In this document: piece by piece, positions 52,038 to 60,649 of the stretch
Layout of the letters: each line of letters starts with the position of its first letter
Numbering within the stretch: the first letter of the stretch is position 1
From: Alistipes sp.
Lineage (GTDB): Bacteria; Bacteroidota; Bacteroidia; Bacteroidales; Rikenellaceae
Assembly: GCA_017436185.1 (NCBI GenBank)
Contig: JAFSDP010000004.1
Location: 38,297 to 102,296, forward strand
Reading direction: 5' to 3'
Length of the DNA stretch: 64,000 bases
Notes under the pieces: generated by a model
The model's input: only the letters and a program-made list of their open reading frames with translations
What the model was told of the DNA's origin: nothing
Database searches by the model: none
Position numbers and translations under genes: made by a program

Positions 52038-52808
52038 TTATTTACGTACTACGTAAATATGGTCCACGGGGAGGGCAAAACGACTGCGTTCTTCGTCGTC
52101 GAGTGTGGCGGCATAGTCGATGTCTCGGGCCTCGAAGCCGGCCTCACGCAACCGCTCGACAAAGTCGTTGCCGTAGATGCGGCGGTGGTCGTATTGACCG
52201 AAGATGCGGGTGCGTTCTCGGGGGTCGGTAATCGAGTCATCCTCGAAGGTGGTCGGGCGCTCCAACTCGACGGGCGAGAGCAAAACGCCCCATCCGCCGG
52301 GGCGCAGAATGCGGTGCAGTTCACGCATCGCCAGGCGGTCGTCGGTGACGTGCTCCATCAGGTGGTTGCAGATGACCACATCGAAGGAGTTGTCCTCCAG
52401 CGGAATTTGTTGAATATCAAAATGAAGGTCGGCCAACGGGCTCTCCAAATCGGCCGTTACATAGGCCGTTTCGTTGCCCTTGTAATGGGGCTTCAGATGG
52501 CGCATCAGGCAGACTTCGGGGGCGATGTGCAGCAGGCGTTTTTTACCCTCCATCAGGTCGGTTTCGCGCTGCAGCCAGAGCCACAACAGGCGGTGGCGTT
52601 CGAGCGAAAGGCAGTGGGGGCAGAGGGCATTTTCTCGCACCGTGACATAGCCGTAAGGGAGCAGTTTGCGGAAGGTGTGGCCACAGAGCGGACACGCATA
52701 GCGGGAGCCTCTGTACCACAGTCCGACAAGGGGCGTAAGCCACCCTGCCACACGCTGCATCAGCGTGCGGGGCAGGTGGTTCAGAAACCAACGAATCAGC
52801 TGTTTCAT
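52038..52808 (-). CDS. Class I SAM-dependent methyltransferase with N-terminal zinc ribbon
   Basis: The protein has 256 residues. CPLCGHTF and CPHCLSLERHRL (about 39-72) form a zinc ribbon. The Methyltransf_11 domain follows: LLHIAPEVCL, VTADLESPLADLHFDI, FDVVICNHLMEHVTDD, LRPGGWGVLLSP. The substrate is unknown. The DRLAMRELHRILRPGG stretch is typical of small-molecule or sugar methyltransferases. It overlaps xseB by 4 bases (ATGA). Confidence 0.88.
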   Translation of the reverse strand: MKQLIRWFLNHLPRTLMQRVAGWLTPLVGLWYRGSRYACPLCGHTFRKLLPYGYVTVRENALCPHCLSLERHRLLWLWLQRETDLMEGKKRLLHIAPEVCLMRHLKPHYKGNETAYVTADLESPLADLHFDIQQIPLEDNSFDVVICNHLMEHVTDDRLAMRELHRILRPGGWGVLLSPVELERPTTFEDDSITDPRERTRIFGQYDHRRIYGNDFVERLREAGFEARDIDYAATLDDEERSRFALPVDHIYVVRK

Positions 52809-52999
52809 TGCTCGACGAAGAGTTGTTCAACCTCCTTTTCGACCTTCGTGAGTCGTTCTTTGCAGAGGGTGATGAGTTCGGTGGCACGCTTCACCTCTTG
52901 GGCCAGGGTGTCCACATCCATCTGGTCGCTACGGAAACGCTCCAAAATCTGCTCAATCTCACCGAGGGCTTCGGTGTAAGTTATCTGCTTTTTTGCCAT
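52805..52999 (-). CDS. xseB: Exodeoxyribonuclease VII small subunit
   Basis: The protein has 64 residues. TYTEALGEIEQILERFRSDQ and DVDTLAQEVKRATELI are typical of XseB, a helical partner of XseA; the complex digests single-stranded DNA in both directions. In most genomes xseB directly follows xseA; here an esterase gene lies between them, with only 9 bases from its stop to xseB. Confidence 0.95.
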   Translation of the reverse strand: MAKKQITYTEALGEIEQILERFRSDQMDVDTLAQEVKRATELITLCKERLTKVEKEVEQLFVEQ

Positions 53000-53008
53000 T
53001 GTGTTATA

Positions 53009-53932
53009 CTATTTTTCGCCATACAGCAAATCCATCCAACGCTCGACGCTCTCCTTCCACAACTCGGTACCTGCGGGCTGCTCCTCCAACGAGATGGAGT
53101 GGCCGCCTTGGGGGTAGATGTGCATCGTGGCAGGTACGCCTGCACGGCGCAACGCTTCGTACATCAACACCGAGTTGAGGGGCGAAACGGCGGGGTCGTT
53201 GTCGGCGTGAATCAACAGGGTCGTCGGGGTCTTCTCCGAGACCTGCTTGTCAATCGAGTGGCGCCACACCTTCGCCAACGAAGGCTCCTTGCCGCAGATC
53301 ATCTCCCGACTGCCTCGGTGGGTGTAGCGCAAATCCATCGAGATGACGGGCGAGACCAAAATCATAAAGTTGGGCATAAAGGCCTCCCGTGCCACGTCAT
53401 CCTGCGGCGTGTAGAGCAACTCGGTCTCCACGCCCGAAGCGGCTGCCAGATGGCCGCCTGCCGACGAGCCTTCGACACCCACCTTGTTTTTGTCGATGCC
53501 CCACTCCTTGGCTCGTGAGCGCACCACCTGCAGGGCACGTTGCAGGTCCTGCGTGCTGATGATCGAGGGATCGACGGCATCGGGCGAATTGGGAAGACGG
53601 GCCGTCAGAATCAACCCCGTAATCCCCTCGTCGGCCAACCAACGGGCGATGTCCCAGCCGGCCACCTCCCAGGCATAGCGCTGGTAGCCGCCACCCGGGC
53701 AGATGATGACGGCGATGCCTCGGTTCTTCTCGGGTGTCGGGGCCACTCGGTAGAGGGCCGGTCGTCCCACCTTATAGACACGGTGGTTGGCAATGCTGTC
53801 TTCAACGACTATACCACGTGTGTTGGGCATCGTGGTCCCCTCCCACAAATCAATCTTTTCGTGGGGTTGTTGCGCCCAAGCGGCAAGGGTAGTCAGTGTA
53901 AAAAGTAAAGTCACGAAATATCTCATAGTCAT
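53009..53932 (-). CDS. Exported alpha/beta-hydrolase (carbohydrate-esterase-like), inserted between xseA and xseB
   Basis: The protein has 307 residues with signal peptide (MTMRYFVTLLFTLTTLAAWAQ). The oxyanion motif is CPGGGYQRYAW (78-87), the nucleophile S157 is in GSSAGG, and the late HADNDPAVSP and GGHS hold the acid and base. Families of this shape include acetyl-xylan and feruloyl esterases. It probably removes acyl groups from dietary or host glycans in the periplasm. It overlaps xseA by ATGA. A paralog with the same motifs lies at 56857-57732. Confidence 0.88.
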   Translation of the reverse strand: MTMRYFVTLLFTLTTLAAWAQQPHEKIDLWEGTTMPNTRGIVVEDSIANHRVYKVGRPALYRVAPTPEKNRGIAVIICPGGGYQRYAWEVAGWDIARWLADEGITGLILTARLPNSPDAVDPSIISTQDLQRALQVVRSRAKEWGIDKNKVGVEGSSAGGHLAAASGVETELLYTPQDDVAREAFMPNFMILVSPVISMDLRYTHRGSREMICGKEPSLAKVWRHSIDKQVSEKTPTTLLIHADNDPAVSPLNSVLMYEALRRAGVPATMHIYPQGGHSISLEEQPAGTELWKESVERWMDLLYGEK

Positions 53933-55158
53933 CGTTTTAGGTTGATTGTTCCGTCGTTTAGTTCGATCTCGATCGTGTGTGCTTCGGCTACCTCCGAGGT
54001 CGTTTTCAGTACCCGTCCCTCGCTGCGCACAATGGCAAAGCCGAGTTGGAGGATGTGGCGGGGCGAGCGGCTCTCGGTGAGCTTTTCGGCTTGCTCCAAC
54101 CGCATCCGTTGGCGGGCCAAGAAGTCGGCCACGCGGTCGGGCAGTTGCAAGGCGTGGTGGTTTAGTTTCAGTTGTTCGGTCAGAAGGGTCTCTTTGGTTG
54201 TGCGGTGCAGTTCGCCACTCATTCGTTCCAAGCCGAGGGCCGCTTCACGCAGGTGGCGCAACGTGGTTTCGTGGAGCTGGGTTGCTGCCCCCTCTAACCA
54301 CCCTTCGAGGTCGGCCATCCGCTCCACCAACCAGGCCGCTACGGCGGTCGGTGTTTTGTGGGGTGAGGCGGCCACCATATCGACCACCGATTGGTCTTTG
54401 TCGTGGCCGATACCCGTCAGGACGGGCAGCGGGAATTGGGCGACGTGGTTCGAAAGACGGTAGGCGTTGAAGCAGCTCAAATCGCTCTGCGAGCCACCGC
54501 CACGCACGATGACCACCGCATCGAATTGCTCCATACGGTCGGCCACACGCCCCAGGGCGTCGATGATTGACTCCTCGGCCGACTGACCCTGCATCACGGC
54601 CTCGAAAAGGGTTGTGTGGAAGGCGTAACGGCTCTTTTTCAGCTCGTTCGTAAAGTCTTGAAATCCTGCGGCTTTTGCGCTTGATATAATGGCCAGACGT
54701 TGCACCACGGCGGGTAGCTCCACACTGCGGTTCATCTCCCATACCCCCTCCTCTTGCAGACGACGGATGGTGGCATTTTTCTGCCGTTCCATCTCGCCCA
54801 ACGTGAAGGCGGGGTCGATGTCGTTGATTTGGAGCGAGAAGCCGTAGAGTTCGTGGTACGAGACCAGCACCTGCGCCAAGATGCGGATGCCCGCCGTCAG
54901 CGGTTGGCCCGTCTCGGCCTCGAAGTAGCTGCTCAGGTGGGGGTAGCGGTTGCGCCAGATGGTGGCTCGAGCCTGCGCCTTGGGGATGGCATCGTCTTCG
55001 CCCTTCTCGATGAGTTCGAGGTAGCAGTGACCCGCATAGTTCACCTTCAGCTCCGAAATCTCGGCGCTGACCCACACGGGCAGGGCAAACTGCTCGGTGA
55101 GCGTCTGCTTGACCTGTCGTTGCAGTTGGCTGAGGGTGATGGTTTTACGGCTGCTCAT
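53929..55158 (-). CDS. xseA: Exodeoxyribonuclease VII large subunit
   Basis: The protein has 409 residues from the ATG at 55158 (MSSRKTITLSQLQRQVKQTL). The OB-fold with VWVSAEISELKVNYAGHCYLEL is at the N-terminus; the core has RLAIISSAKAAGFQDF, VIVRGGGSQSDLSCFN, and GIGHDKDQSVVDMVA. It makes the catalytic part of ExoVII. It lies 11 bases after the TonB-like gene. Confidence 0.95.
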   Translation of the reverse strand: MSSRKTITLSQLQRQVKQTLTEQFALPVWVSAEISELKVNYAGHCYLELIEKGEDDAIPKAQARATIWRNRYPHLSSYFEAETGQPLTAGIRILAQVLVSYHELYGFSLQINDIDPAFTLGEMERQKNATIRRLQEEGVWEMNRSVELPAVVQRLAIISSAKAAGFQDFTNELKKSRYAFHTTLFEAVMQGQSAEESIIDALGRVADRMEQFDAVVIVRGGGSQSDLSCFNAYRLSNHVAQFPLPVLTGIGHDKDQSVVDMVAASPHKTPTAVAAWLVERMADLEGWLEGAATQLHETTLRHLREAALGLERMSGELHRTTKETLLTEQLKLNHHALQLPDRVADFLARQRMRLEQAEKLTESRSPRHILQLGFAIVRSEGRVLKTTSEVAEAHTIEIELNDGTINLKR

Positions 55159-55169
55159 CGGGGGCGGTT

Positions 55170-55715
55170 TTAGCGGATGACCAACTCCATTTGGCGGGGC
55201 AGTCGTCGCCCCTTGGGAAGTTGAATGCGTAGCACACCTCGGCTCTCGACCGCCTTGCCTGCTTTGGTGGCGGGTTGCCAGCGGGGGCACTCTTCAAGGG
55301 CCTTCAGCACACGGCGGCGCAGGCGGCTATCGGTCGCTTGCAGCACCCGATCTACCACCAAATCGCCCTCGGTGGTGATGTTGTAGCGCACCACCACACG
55401 GGCCGTCGGGTCGGTTTCGGTCCACTTGATTTGCGAGGCGATGTAGTCCGAAAAGGCGAGCGTGTCGGCCACAAAGCGGGGCGGCTCATCGTACTTTAAG
55501 GTGATGATAACCACGCCGTTCGAGGCCTTCTCGCCATAGCGGGCGATGCTCTCCTCGTCGGCCGGCAACTCCTCGATGCGCTCGATAATCTCGGGGTCGA
55601 TGTCGCTCGTGTCGGTGCGTTCTACGCCATTGACAATATAGAGGGGCTGTTGTCCCCAAGCGGGAACAACAGCCATCAAAAGCAAGAACAGAGGAATGAT
55701 AATAACTCCCCTCAT
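55170..55715 (-). CDS. Exported protein fusing a SusC-plug-like segment to a TonB C-terminal-like domain
   Basis: The protein has 181 residues with a signal peptide (1-22). Residues 24-73 (PLYIVNGVERTDTSDIDPEI, IEELPADEESIARYG, SNGVVIITLK) resemble the SusC/RagA plug, where PLYVIDG and AIYGSRAANGVVLITTK are usual. Residues about 90-181 look like a TonB C-terminal domain (VVVRYNITTEGDLVVDRVLQ, LKALEECPRWQPA). It has no anchor other than the signal. A protein that mixes parts of a TonB-dependent transporter and of TonB is odd; its role is unknown. Confidence 0.8.
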   Translation of the reverse strand: MRGVIIIPLFLLLMAVVPAWGQQPLYIVNGVERTDTSDIDPEIIERIEELPADEESIARYGEKASNGVVIITLKYDEPPRFVADTLAFSDYIASQIKWTETDPTARVVVRYNITTEGDLVVDRVLQATDSRLRRRVLKALEECPRWQPATKAGKAVESRGVLRIQLPKGRRLPRQMELVIR

Positions 55716-55753
55716 CCCTATTGGTTGGTTTTTTTGTTACGACGAAACTTAAA

Positions 55754-56839
55754 CTACAACTCGCTCTCCTTCAGGCGCTCGGCATTCTCGGCCACAATCA
55801 GCTGGTCGATGCAGCCCTGGATGTCGCCATCCATAAAGGCCGAAAGGTTGTAGATGGTGTAATTGATGCGGTGGTCCGTGATACGTCCCTGGGGGTAGTT
55901 GTAGGTACGAATCTTGGCCGAGCGGTCGCCCGTCGAAACCATCGTCTTACGCTTCGAGGCAATCTCGTCGAGGTACTTCGAGTACTCGAGGTTGAAGACA
56001 CGGGTACGCAACTCCTCGAAGGCCTTGTCGAAGTTCTTGAGCTGCGACTTCTGGTCCTGGCACTGCACCACAATACCGGTGGGGATGTGCGTCAGACGGA
56101 TGGCCGAGTAGGTGGTATTCACCGACTGGCCGCCCGGGCCCGAAGCGCAGAAGATATCCTTGCGGATGTCGTTCATCGAGATCTCGACGTCGAACTCCTC
56201 GGCCTCGGGCAGCACGGCTACCGAAGCGGCCGAGGTGTGTACACGGCCCTGCGTCTCGGTCTGGGGCACACGCTGCACACGGTGTACGCCCGACTCGTAT
56301 TTGAGCGTACCATAGACGTTCTGGCCCGTCACCTTCATCACGACCTCCTTGTAGCCGCCTGCGGCACCCTCCGACGAGGAGGTAATCTCGTAGCGCCAAC
56401 CCTTCGACTCGATGTACTTGGTGTACATACGCAACAGGTCGCCCGCAAAGATGGCGGCCTCGTCGCCACCCGTACCACCACGAATCTCGACGATGGCGTT
56501 CTTCGAGTCCTGCGGATCCTTCGGGATTAAGAGGATTTTAATCTCCTCCTCCAGACGCACGATTTCGGGCTCCAACTCCGAAATCATCTCACGAGCCATC
56601 TCGCGCATCTCCTCATCCTTGTCGTTGGCCAACGTATCCTTGGCCTCCGCAAGGTTGGCCAAAGCGGTGCGGTAACGATCCGAGGTGAAGATGATGGGCT
56701 CCAACTCCTTGTACTCCTTGGTGAGCTGCACAAACTGCTTTACATCGGCAATCACCTCGGGGTCGGTCAATTTCTGGCCAATCTCCTCGTACTTGAGTTT
56801 CAGACCGTCCAGACGAATCAAAATGCTGTTATCTGCCAT
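55754..56839 (-). CDS. prfA: Peptide chain release factor 1
   Basis: The protein has 361 residues. GGTGGDEAAIFAGDLLRMY begins the catalytic part, SGPGGQSVNTTYSA holds the GGQ motif that triggers hydrolysis, and RVPQTETQGRVHTS has PQT at the anticodon-like PxT position, which fits RF1 (UAA/UAG) rather than RF2. It lies between two esterase genes in a leuS-led run. Confidence 0.96.
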   Translation of the reverse strand: MADNSILIRLDGLKLKYEEIGQKLTDPEVIADVKQFVQLTKEYKELEPIIFTSDRYRTALANLAEAKDTLANDKDEEMREMAREMISELEPEIVRLEEEIKILLIPKDPQDSKNAIVEIRGGTGGDEAAIFAGDLLRMYTKYIESKGWRYEITSSSEGAAGGYKEVVMKVTGQNVYGTLKYESGVHRVQRVPQTETQGRVHTSAASVAVLPEAEEFDVEISMNDIRKDIFCASGPGGQSVNTTYSAIRLTHIPTGIVVQCQDQKSQLKNFDKAFEELRTRVFNLEYSKYLDEIASKRKTMVSTGDRSAKIRTYNYPQGRITDHRINYTIYNLSAFMDGDIQGCIDQLIVAENAERLKESEL

Positions 56840-56856
56840 TTATCTTGTGTGTTTTA

Positions 56857-57732
56857 TTATTTCAGTATGGTGTCAATCCAGTCGAGCATCAGCGGCATCC
56901 AGGCGTGCTTGTAGTGGAACGTGTCACGCATTCCGAAGCCGTGGCCGCCATAGGGGAAGATGTGCAGCGAGCCGCGAATGCCCTGCTTCTTGAGTGCCAT
57001 ATAGTACAACGGACCATTGACCGAGGGTACGGTGCGGTCGTCGTCGGCATAGAGGATGAAGGCGGGAGGGGTCTGGGCCGTCACACGGTTTTCGAGCGAG
57101 TAGTAGGTGCTCTGCTTCTTCGAGCGGCCTTTGCCCAGCAGGTTGTCGAACGATCCCTTGTGCAGCTGGCCCTCGGTAGCGGTGATGACGGGGTAGAACA
57201 GAAGCGAAAAATCGGGACGCTCTTCGCCCATCGTCGAGGTCATCGCTGCCAGGTGACCACCGGCCGACGAGCCGGCAATGCCGACCGTCTTGACCTGCCA
57301 CTCGGCAGGAATGCCCTCCACCTTGCCTCGCAGCAGACGGATGGCCTGGCAGGCATCCTCCAGCGGCACCTCGGGGTGGCCGTTGGGCATACGGTAGTGC
57401 AGTACGGCGGCCACATAGCCGTGGGCGGCAAACCACTCGGCCATATGGGCACCTTCGTTCTCCATCGAGAGGTGTTGGTAACCGCCACCCGGGCAGATCA
57501 CCACGCCTCGGCCGTTGGTAACCCCCTTGGCCGGCGTGTAGAGGTAGAGGATGGCATCGGTCGTGAACGAGGGGCGGTTGTTGCGCACCGCTCCCGCCTC
57601 GGCCAACTCGTTGGAGTGGGGGGCCGAGGTGTTGTCCCAGATTTTGAGGGTCAGCTTCGCACCGCTCATATCCTGTGCCGTCAGCGTGGCGACAAACAAC
57701 AGGGCTGCAAGGCTCAATAAAAGGCGTTTCAT
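56857..57732 (-). CDS. Exported alpha/beta-hydrolase (carbohydrate-esterase-like), second paralog
   Basis: The protein has 291 residues with signal peptide (1-19). CPGGGYQHLSMENEG holds the oxyanion loop; S156 is in GSSAGGHLAAM, with YADDDRTVP and PYGGHGFG giving acid and base. It aligns by eye with the protein at 53009-53932, with the same PGGGYQ and GSSAGGHLAA stretches, so both are paralogs. It follows leuS by 6 bases and precedes prfA by 17. Confidence 0.87.
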   Translation of the reverse strand: MKRLLLSLAALLFVATLTAQDMSGAKLTLKIWDNTSAPHSNELAEAGAVRNNRPSFTTDAILYLYTPAKGVTNGRGVVICPGGGYQHLSMENEGAHMAEWFAAHGYVAAVLHYRMPNGHPEVPLEDACQAIRLLRGKVEGIPAEWQVKTVGIAGSSAGGHLAAMTSTMGEERPDFSLLFYPVITATEGQLHKGSFDNLLGKGRSKKQSTYYSLENRVTAQTPPAFILYADDDRTVPSVNGPLYYMALKKQGIRGSLHIFPYGGHGFGMRDTFHYKHAWMPLMLDWIDTILK

Positions 57733-57738
57733 AGTCGA

Positions 57739-60495
57739 TTAGATAACAATGTTGATAATTTTACCCTTCACCACGATGATCTTCTTCGGGGCCTTACCCT
57801 CGATCCACTTCTGGGCCTCGGGCTGCTGTACTACGTCAGCCTGAATGTCGGCCACCTCCATCGAGAGGTCGTACGAACGCTTGAAGCGCAGCTTGCCGTT
57901 GATCGAAACGGGGTACTCGAACGACGAGAGGGTCAAATACTTCTCCTCACACACGGGGTAGGCGGCATCGCATACCGACGAGGTGTGGCCCAACGTGTGG
58001 TAGAGCTCCTCGGTGATGTGGGGTGCGAAGGGGGCCAGGAGTACCACCAACGGCTCCAGAATGGCACGCTTCGAGCAGTCGCCCAACTCGTTCAGGCAGA
58101 TCATAAAGGCGGCTACCGAGGTGTTGAACGAGAAGTGCTCGATATCGTCGGTCACCTTCTTGATGGTCTTGTGCAGCGTGCGCAGCTCCTTCTCGGTGGG
58201 GGCCTCGTCGCTCAAAAGCAACTTGCCGTCACGGTCGTAGAAGAGACGCCACAGCCGCTTCAGGAACTTGTGCACGCCGTCGATGCCGTTCGTATCCCAG
58301 GGCTTCGACTGCTCCAACGGGCCGAGGAACATCTCGTACATACGCAGCGTGTCGGCGCCGTAGTTCTCGACAATGTAGTCGGGATTCACGACGTTGAACA
58401 TCGACTTCGACATCTTCTCGATGGCCCAGCCGCAGACATACTTGCCATCCTCCAAAAAGAACTCGGCATTGGCAAAGTCGGGCATCCATTGGCGGAAGGC
58501 CTCCGTGTCGAGGATGTCGTTCTTGACGATATTCACATCGACGTGAATCTCCTGCGTCTCGTACTGATCTTTCAGCCCCAGCGAGACAAACTTGTTGGTG
58601 CCTACGACACGATAGACAAAGTTCGAACGACCCTGAATCATACCCTGATTGACGAGCTTGCGGAAGGGCTCCTGCTCGCAGACATAACCCAGGTCGTAGA
58701 GGAACATATTCCAGAAACGGGAGTACATCAGGTGACCCGTAGCGTGCTCAATACCACCTACATAGAGGTCCACCTGACGCCAATAGTCGTTCTCCTCGCG
58801 ACCCACCAGTGCCTCCGTGTTGCGGGGATCCATATAGCGCAGGTAGTAGGCCGACGAGCCGGCAAAACCGGGCATCGTCGAGAGCTCGAACGGATAGCCC
58901 TCGGCCGTGCACCACTGCTCGGCACGAGCCAAAGGAGGCTCGCCCTGCTCCGTGGGGCCGAAGTTGGCAATGGGGGGCAGCTCGAGCGGCAGCTGCTCCT
59001 TCGAGAGGGGATAGGCCACCTCCTCCTTGTAGTAAATAGGGAAGGGCTCGCCCCAGTAACGCTGACGCGAGAAGATGGCATCACGCAGGCGGTAGTTGAT
59101 GAGCTTCTTGCCCAGACCACGCTTCTCGACCTCCGTGAACATCAGCCCGATGGCCTCCTTGACGTCCATACCGGTCAGGAAGTCCGAGTTGATCATCTTA
59201 CCCTCCTTGGCATCGTACGAAGCCTCCTCGATGTTGCCACCCTCCACCACGGGGACAATTTCCAGACCGAAGTGACGGGCAAAGGCCCAGTCGCGCGAGT
59301 CGTGTGCCGGCACGGCCATAATGGCCCCCGTGCCGTAACCCGAGAGGACATAATCCGAGGCGTAAATCGGAATTTGGCGACCCGTGAAGGGATTGACGGC
59401 ATACGAGCCGGTGAAGACACCGCTCACACGCTTCGTCTCGGCCATACGCTCGCGCTCCGAACGCTTCTTGGCCTCGGTGATGTAGCTCTCGACGGCCTCT
59501 TTCTGCTCGGGGGTGGTCAGCTCCGCCAGACGCTCGTGCTCGGGGGCGATGACCATAAACGTTACGCCGAAGATGGTATCGGGGCGGGTCGTGAAAATTT
59601 CGAGTTTCTCCGTTGAGCCTACCACCTCGAAGAAGACCTGGGCACCGACCGAACGGCCGATCCAGTTGCGCTGAATCTCCTTGAGCGAGTCGCTCCACTC
59701 CAGCTGCTCCAGACCATCGAGCATACGCTGTGCATAGGCCGTCACACGCAACAACCACTGCTTCATACGCTTCTGCTCCACGGGGTGGCCGCCACGAACC
59801 GACAGACCGTCCTTCACCTCGTCGTTGGCCAACACAGTGCCCAACTTGGGACACCAGTTCACCATCGTATCGGCACGGAAGGCCAGGCGATAGTTCTGCA
59901 ATACCTGCTCCTGCTCGGCCTCCGACATCGTGTTCCACGCCTCGGCCGTAAAGTGCAGCTCCTGCGTCTGGGCAACATCTATCCCCTCGCTGCCCGATTG
60001 GGCAAAGCGGGCCTTCAGCTCCTCGATGGGCTTGGCTTTTTGGGCGGCGTTGTCGTAGTAATGGTCGAACATCTCCAAGAAGGCCCACTGCGTCCACTTG
60101 TAGTACTCGGCATCGGAGGTGCGCACCTCACGGTCCCAGTCGAACGAGAAGCCGATCTTGTCGAGCTGCTCACGGTAGCGGGCAATGTTCTTCTCGGTGG
60201 TGATGGCGGGGTGCTGCCCCGTCTGGATGGCATACTGCTCGGCGGGCAGACCAAAGGCGTCGTAGCCCATCGGGTGGAGGACATTAAAGCCCTTCAGACG
60301 CTTGTAGCGTGAGTAGATGTCCGAGGCGATGTAGCCCAGCGGATGGCCGACGTGCAGACCCGCACCCGAGGGGTAGGGGAACATATCGAGCACATAGAAC
60401 TTCGGGCGGCTGCGATCGACCTCGACCCGATAGGTCTTCTCCTCGCGCCAACGCTCCTGCCAGCGCGCTTCAATGGTTTTGAAATTGTATTCCAT
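57739..60495 (-). CDS. leuS: Leucyl-tRNA synthetase
   Basis: The protein has 918 residues. The HIGH region is [16 protein letters not shown], the KMSKS loop is [16 protein letters not shown], and the editing domain lies between ([14 protein letters not shown]). It charges tRNA-Leu. It is the head of a minus-strand run reaching at least prfA. Confidence 0.97.
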   Translation of the reverse strand: MEYNFKTIEARWQERWREEKTYRVEVDRSRPKFYVLDMFPYPSGAGLHVGHPLGYIASDIYSRYKRLKGFNVLHPMGYDAFGLPAEQYAIQTGQHPAITTEKNIARYREQLDKIGFSFDWDREVRTSDAEYYKWTQWAFLEMFDHYYDNAAQKAKPIEELKARFAQSGSEGIDVAQTQELHFTAEAWNTMSEAEQEQVLQNYRLAFRADTMVNWCPKLGTVLANDEVKDGLSVRGGHPVEQKRMKQWLLRVTAYAQRMLDGLEQLEWSDSLKEIQRNWIGRSVGAQVFFEVVGSTEKLEIFTTRPDTIFGVTFMVIAPEHERLAELTTPEQKEAVESYITEAKKRSERERMAETKRVSGVFTGSYAVNPFTGRQIPIYASDYVLSGYGTGAIMAVPAHDSRDWAFARHFGLEIVPVVEGGNIEEASYDAKEGKMINSDFLTGMDVKEAIGLMFTEVEKRGLGKKLINYRLRDAIFSRQRYWGEPFPIYYKEEVAYPLSKEQLPLELPPIANFGPTEQGEPPLARAEQWCTAEGYPFELSTMPGFAGSSAYYLRYMDPRNTEALVGREENDYWRQVDLYVGGIEHATGHLMYSRFWNMFLYDLGYVCEQEPFRKLVNQGMIQGRSNFVYRVVGTNKFVSLGLKDQYETQEIHVDVNIVKNDILDTEAFRQWMPDFANAEFFLEDGKYVCGWAIEKMSKSMFNVVNPDYIVENYGADTLRMYEMFLGPLEQSKPWDTNGIDGVHKFLKRLWRLFYDRDGKLLLSDEAPTEKELRTLHKTIKKVTDDIEHFSFNTSVAAFMICLNELGDCSKRAILEPLVVLLAPFAPHITEELYHTLGHTSSVCDAAYPVCEEKYLTLSSFEYPVSINGKLRFKRSYDLSMEVADIQADVVQQPEAQKWIEGKAPKKIIVVKGKIINIVI

Positions 60496-60524
60496 AGTGC
60501 GTGTGTTATTATCCTTTTAACGGG

Positions 60525-60532
60525 CAAAGATA
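60525..60532 (-). promoter_or_regulatory. Probable -7 box for leuS
   Basis: On the minus strand TATCTTTG reads from 60532 to 60525, about 30 bases before the ATG at 60495. The -33 position is TTTT, inside or next to the AT-rich element. Confidence 0.55.
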
Positions 60533-60548
60533 CATATATTATAGAGAA

Positions 60549-60566
60549 ATTAAAAATTAAAAATTA
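60549..60566 (+). repeat. AT-rich intergenic element, short copy 3
   Basis: ATTAAAAATTAAAAATTA between leuS and the Sel1 gene. It repeats the unit of the elements at 15506 and 41628, but is shorter, lacks the G, and on the minus-strand transcript reads in the opposite orientation. Confidence 0.55.
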
Positions 60567-60594
60567 GGGGGAGGGGAGGGGTGTGAAGAGGTTG

Positions 60595-60623
60595 AAAAAA
60601 GCCCGAGTCGAAGGGACTCGGGC
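60595..60623 (-). terminator. Terminator after the Sel1-repeat gene
   Basis: GCCCGAGTC (60601-60609) pairs perfectly with GACTCGGGC (60615-60623) around GAAGG. Six A residues at 60595-60600 give a T tract on the minus strand. Confidence 0.9.
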
Positions 60624-60649
60624 TTGGGTTTTCGGGGATGTGGCGTCGG

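Noticed and set aside
57985..59616. 543-codon plus-strand open frame
   Set aside because: Antisense to leuS; no motif.
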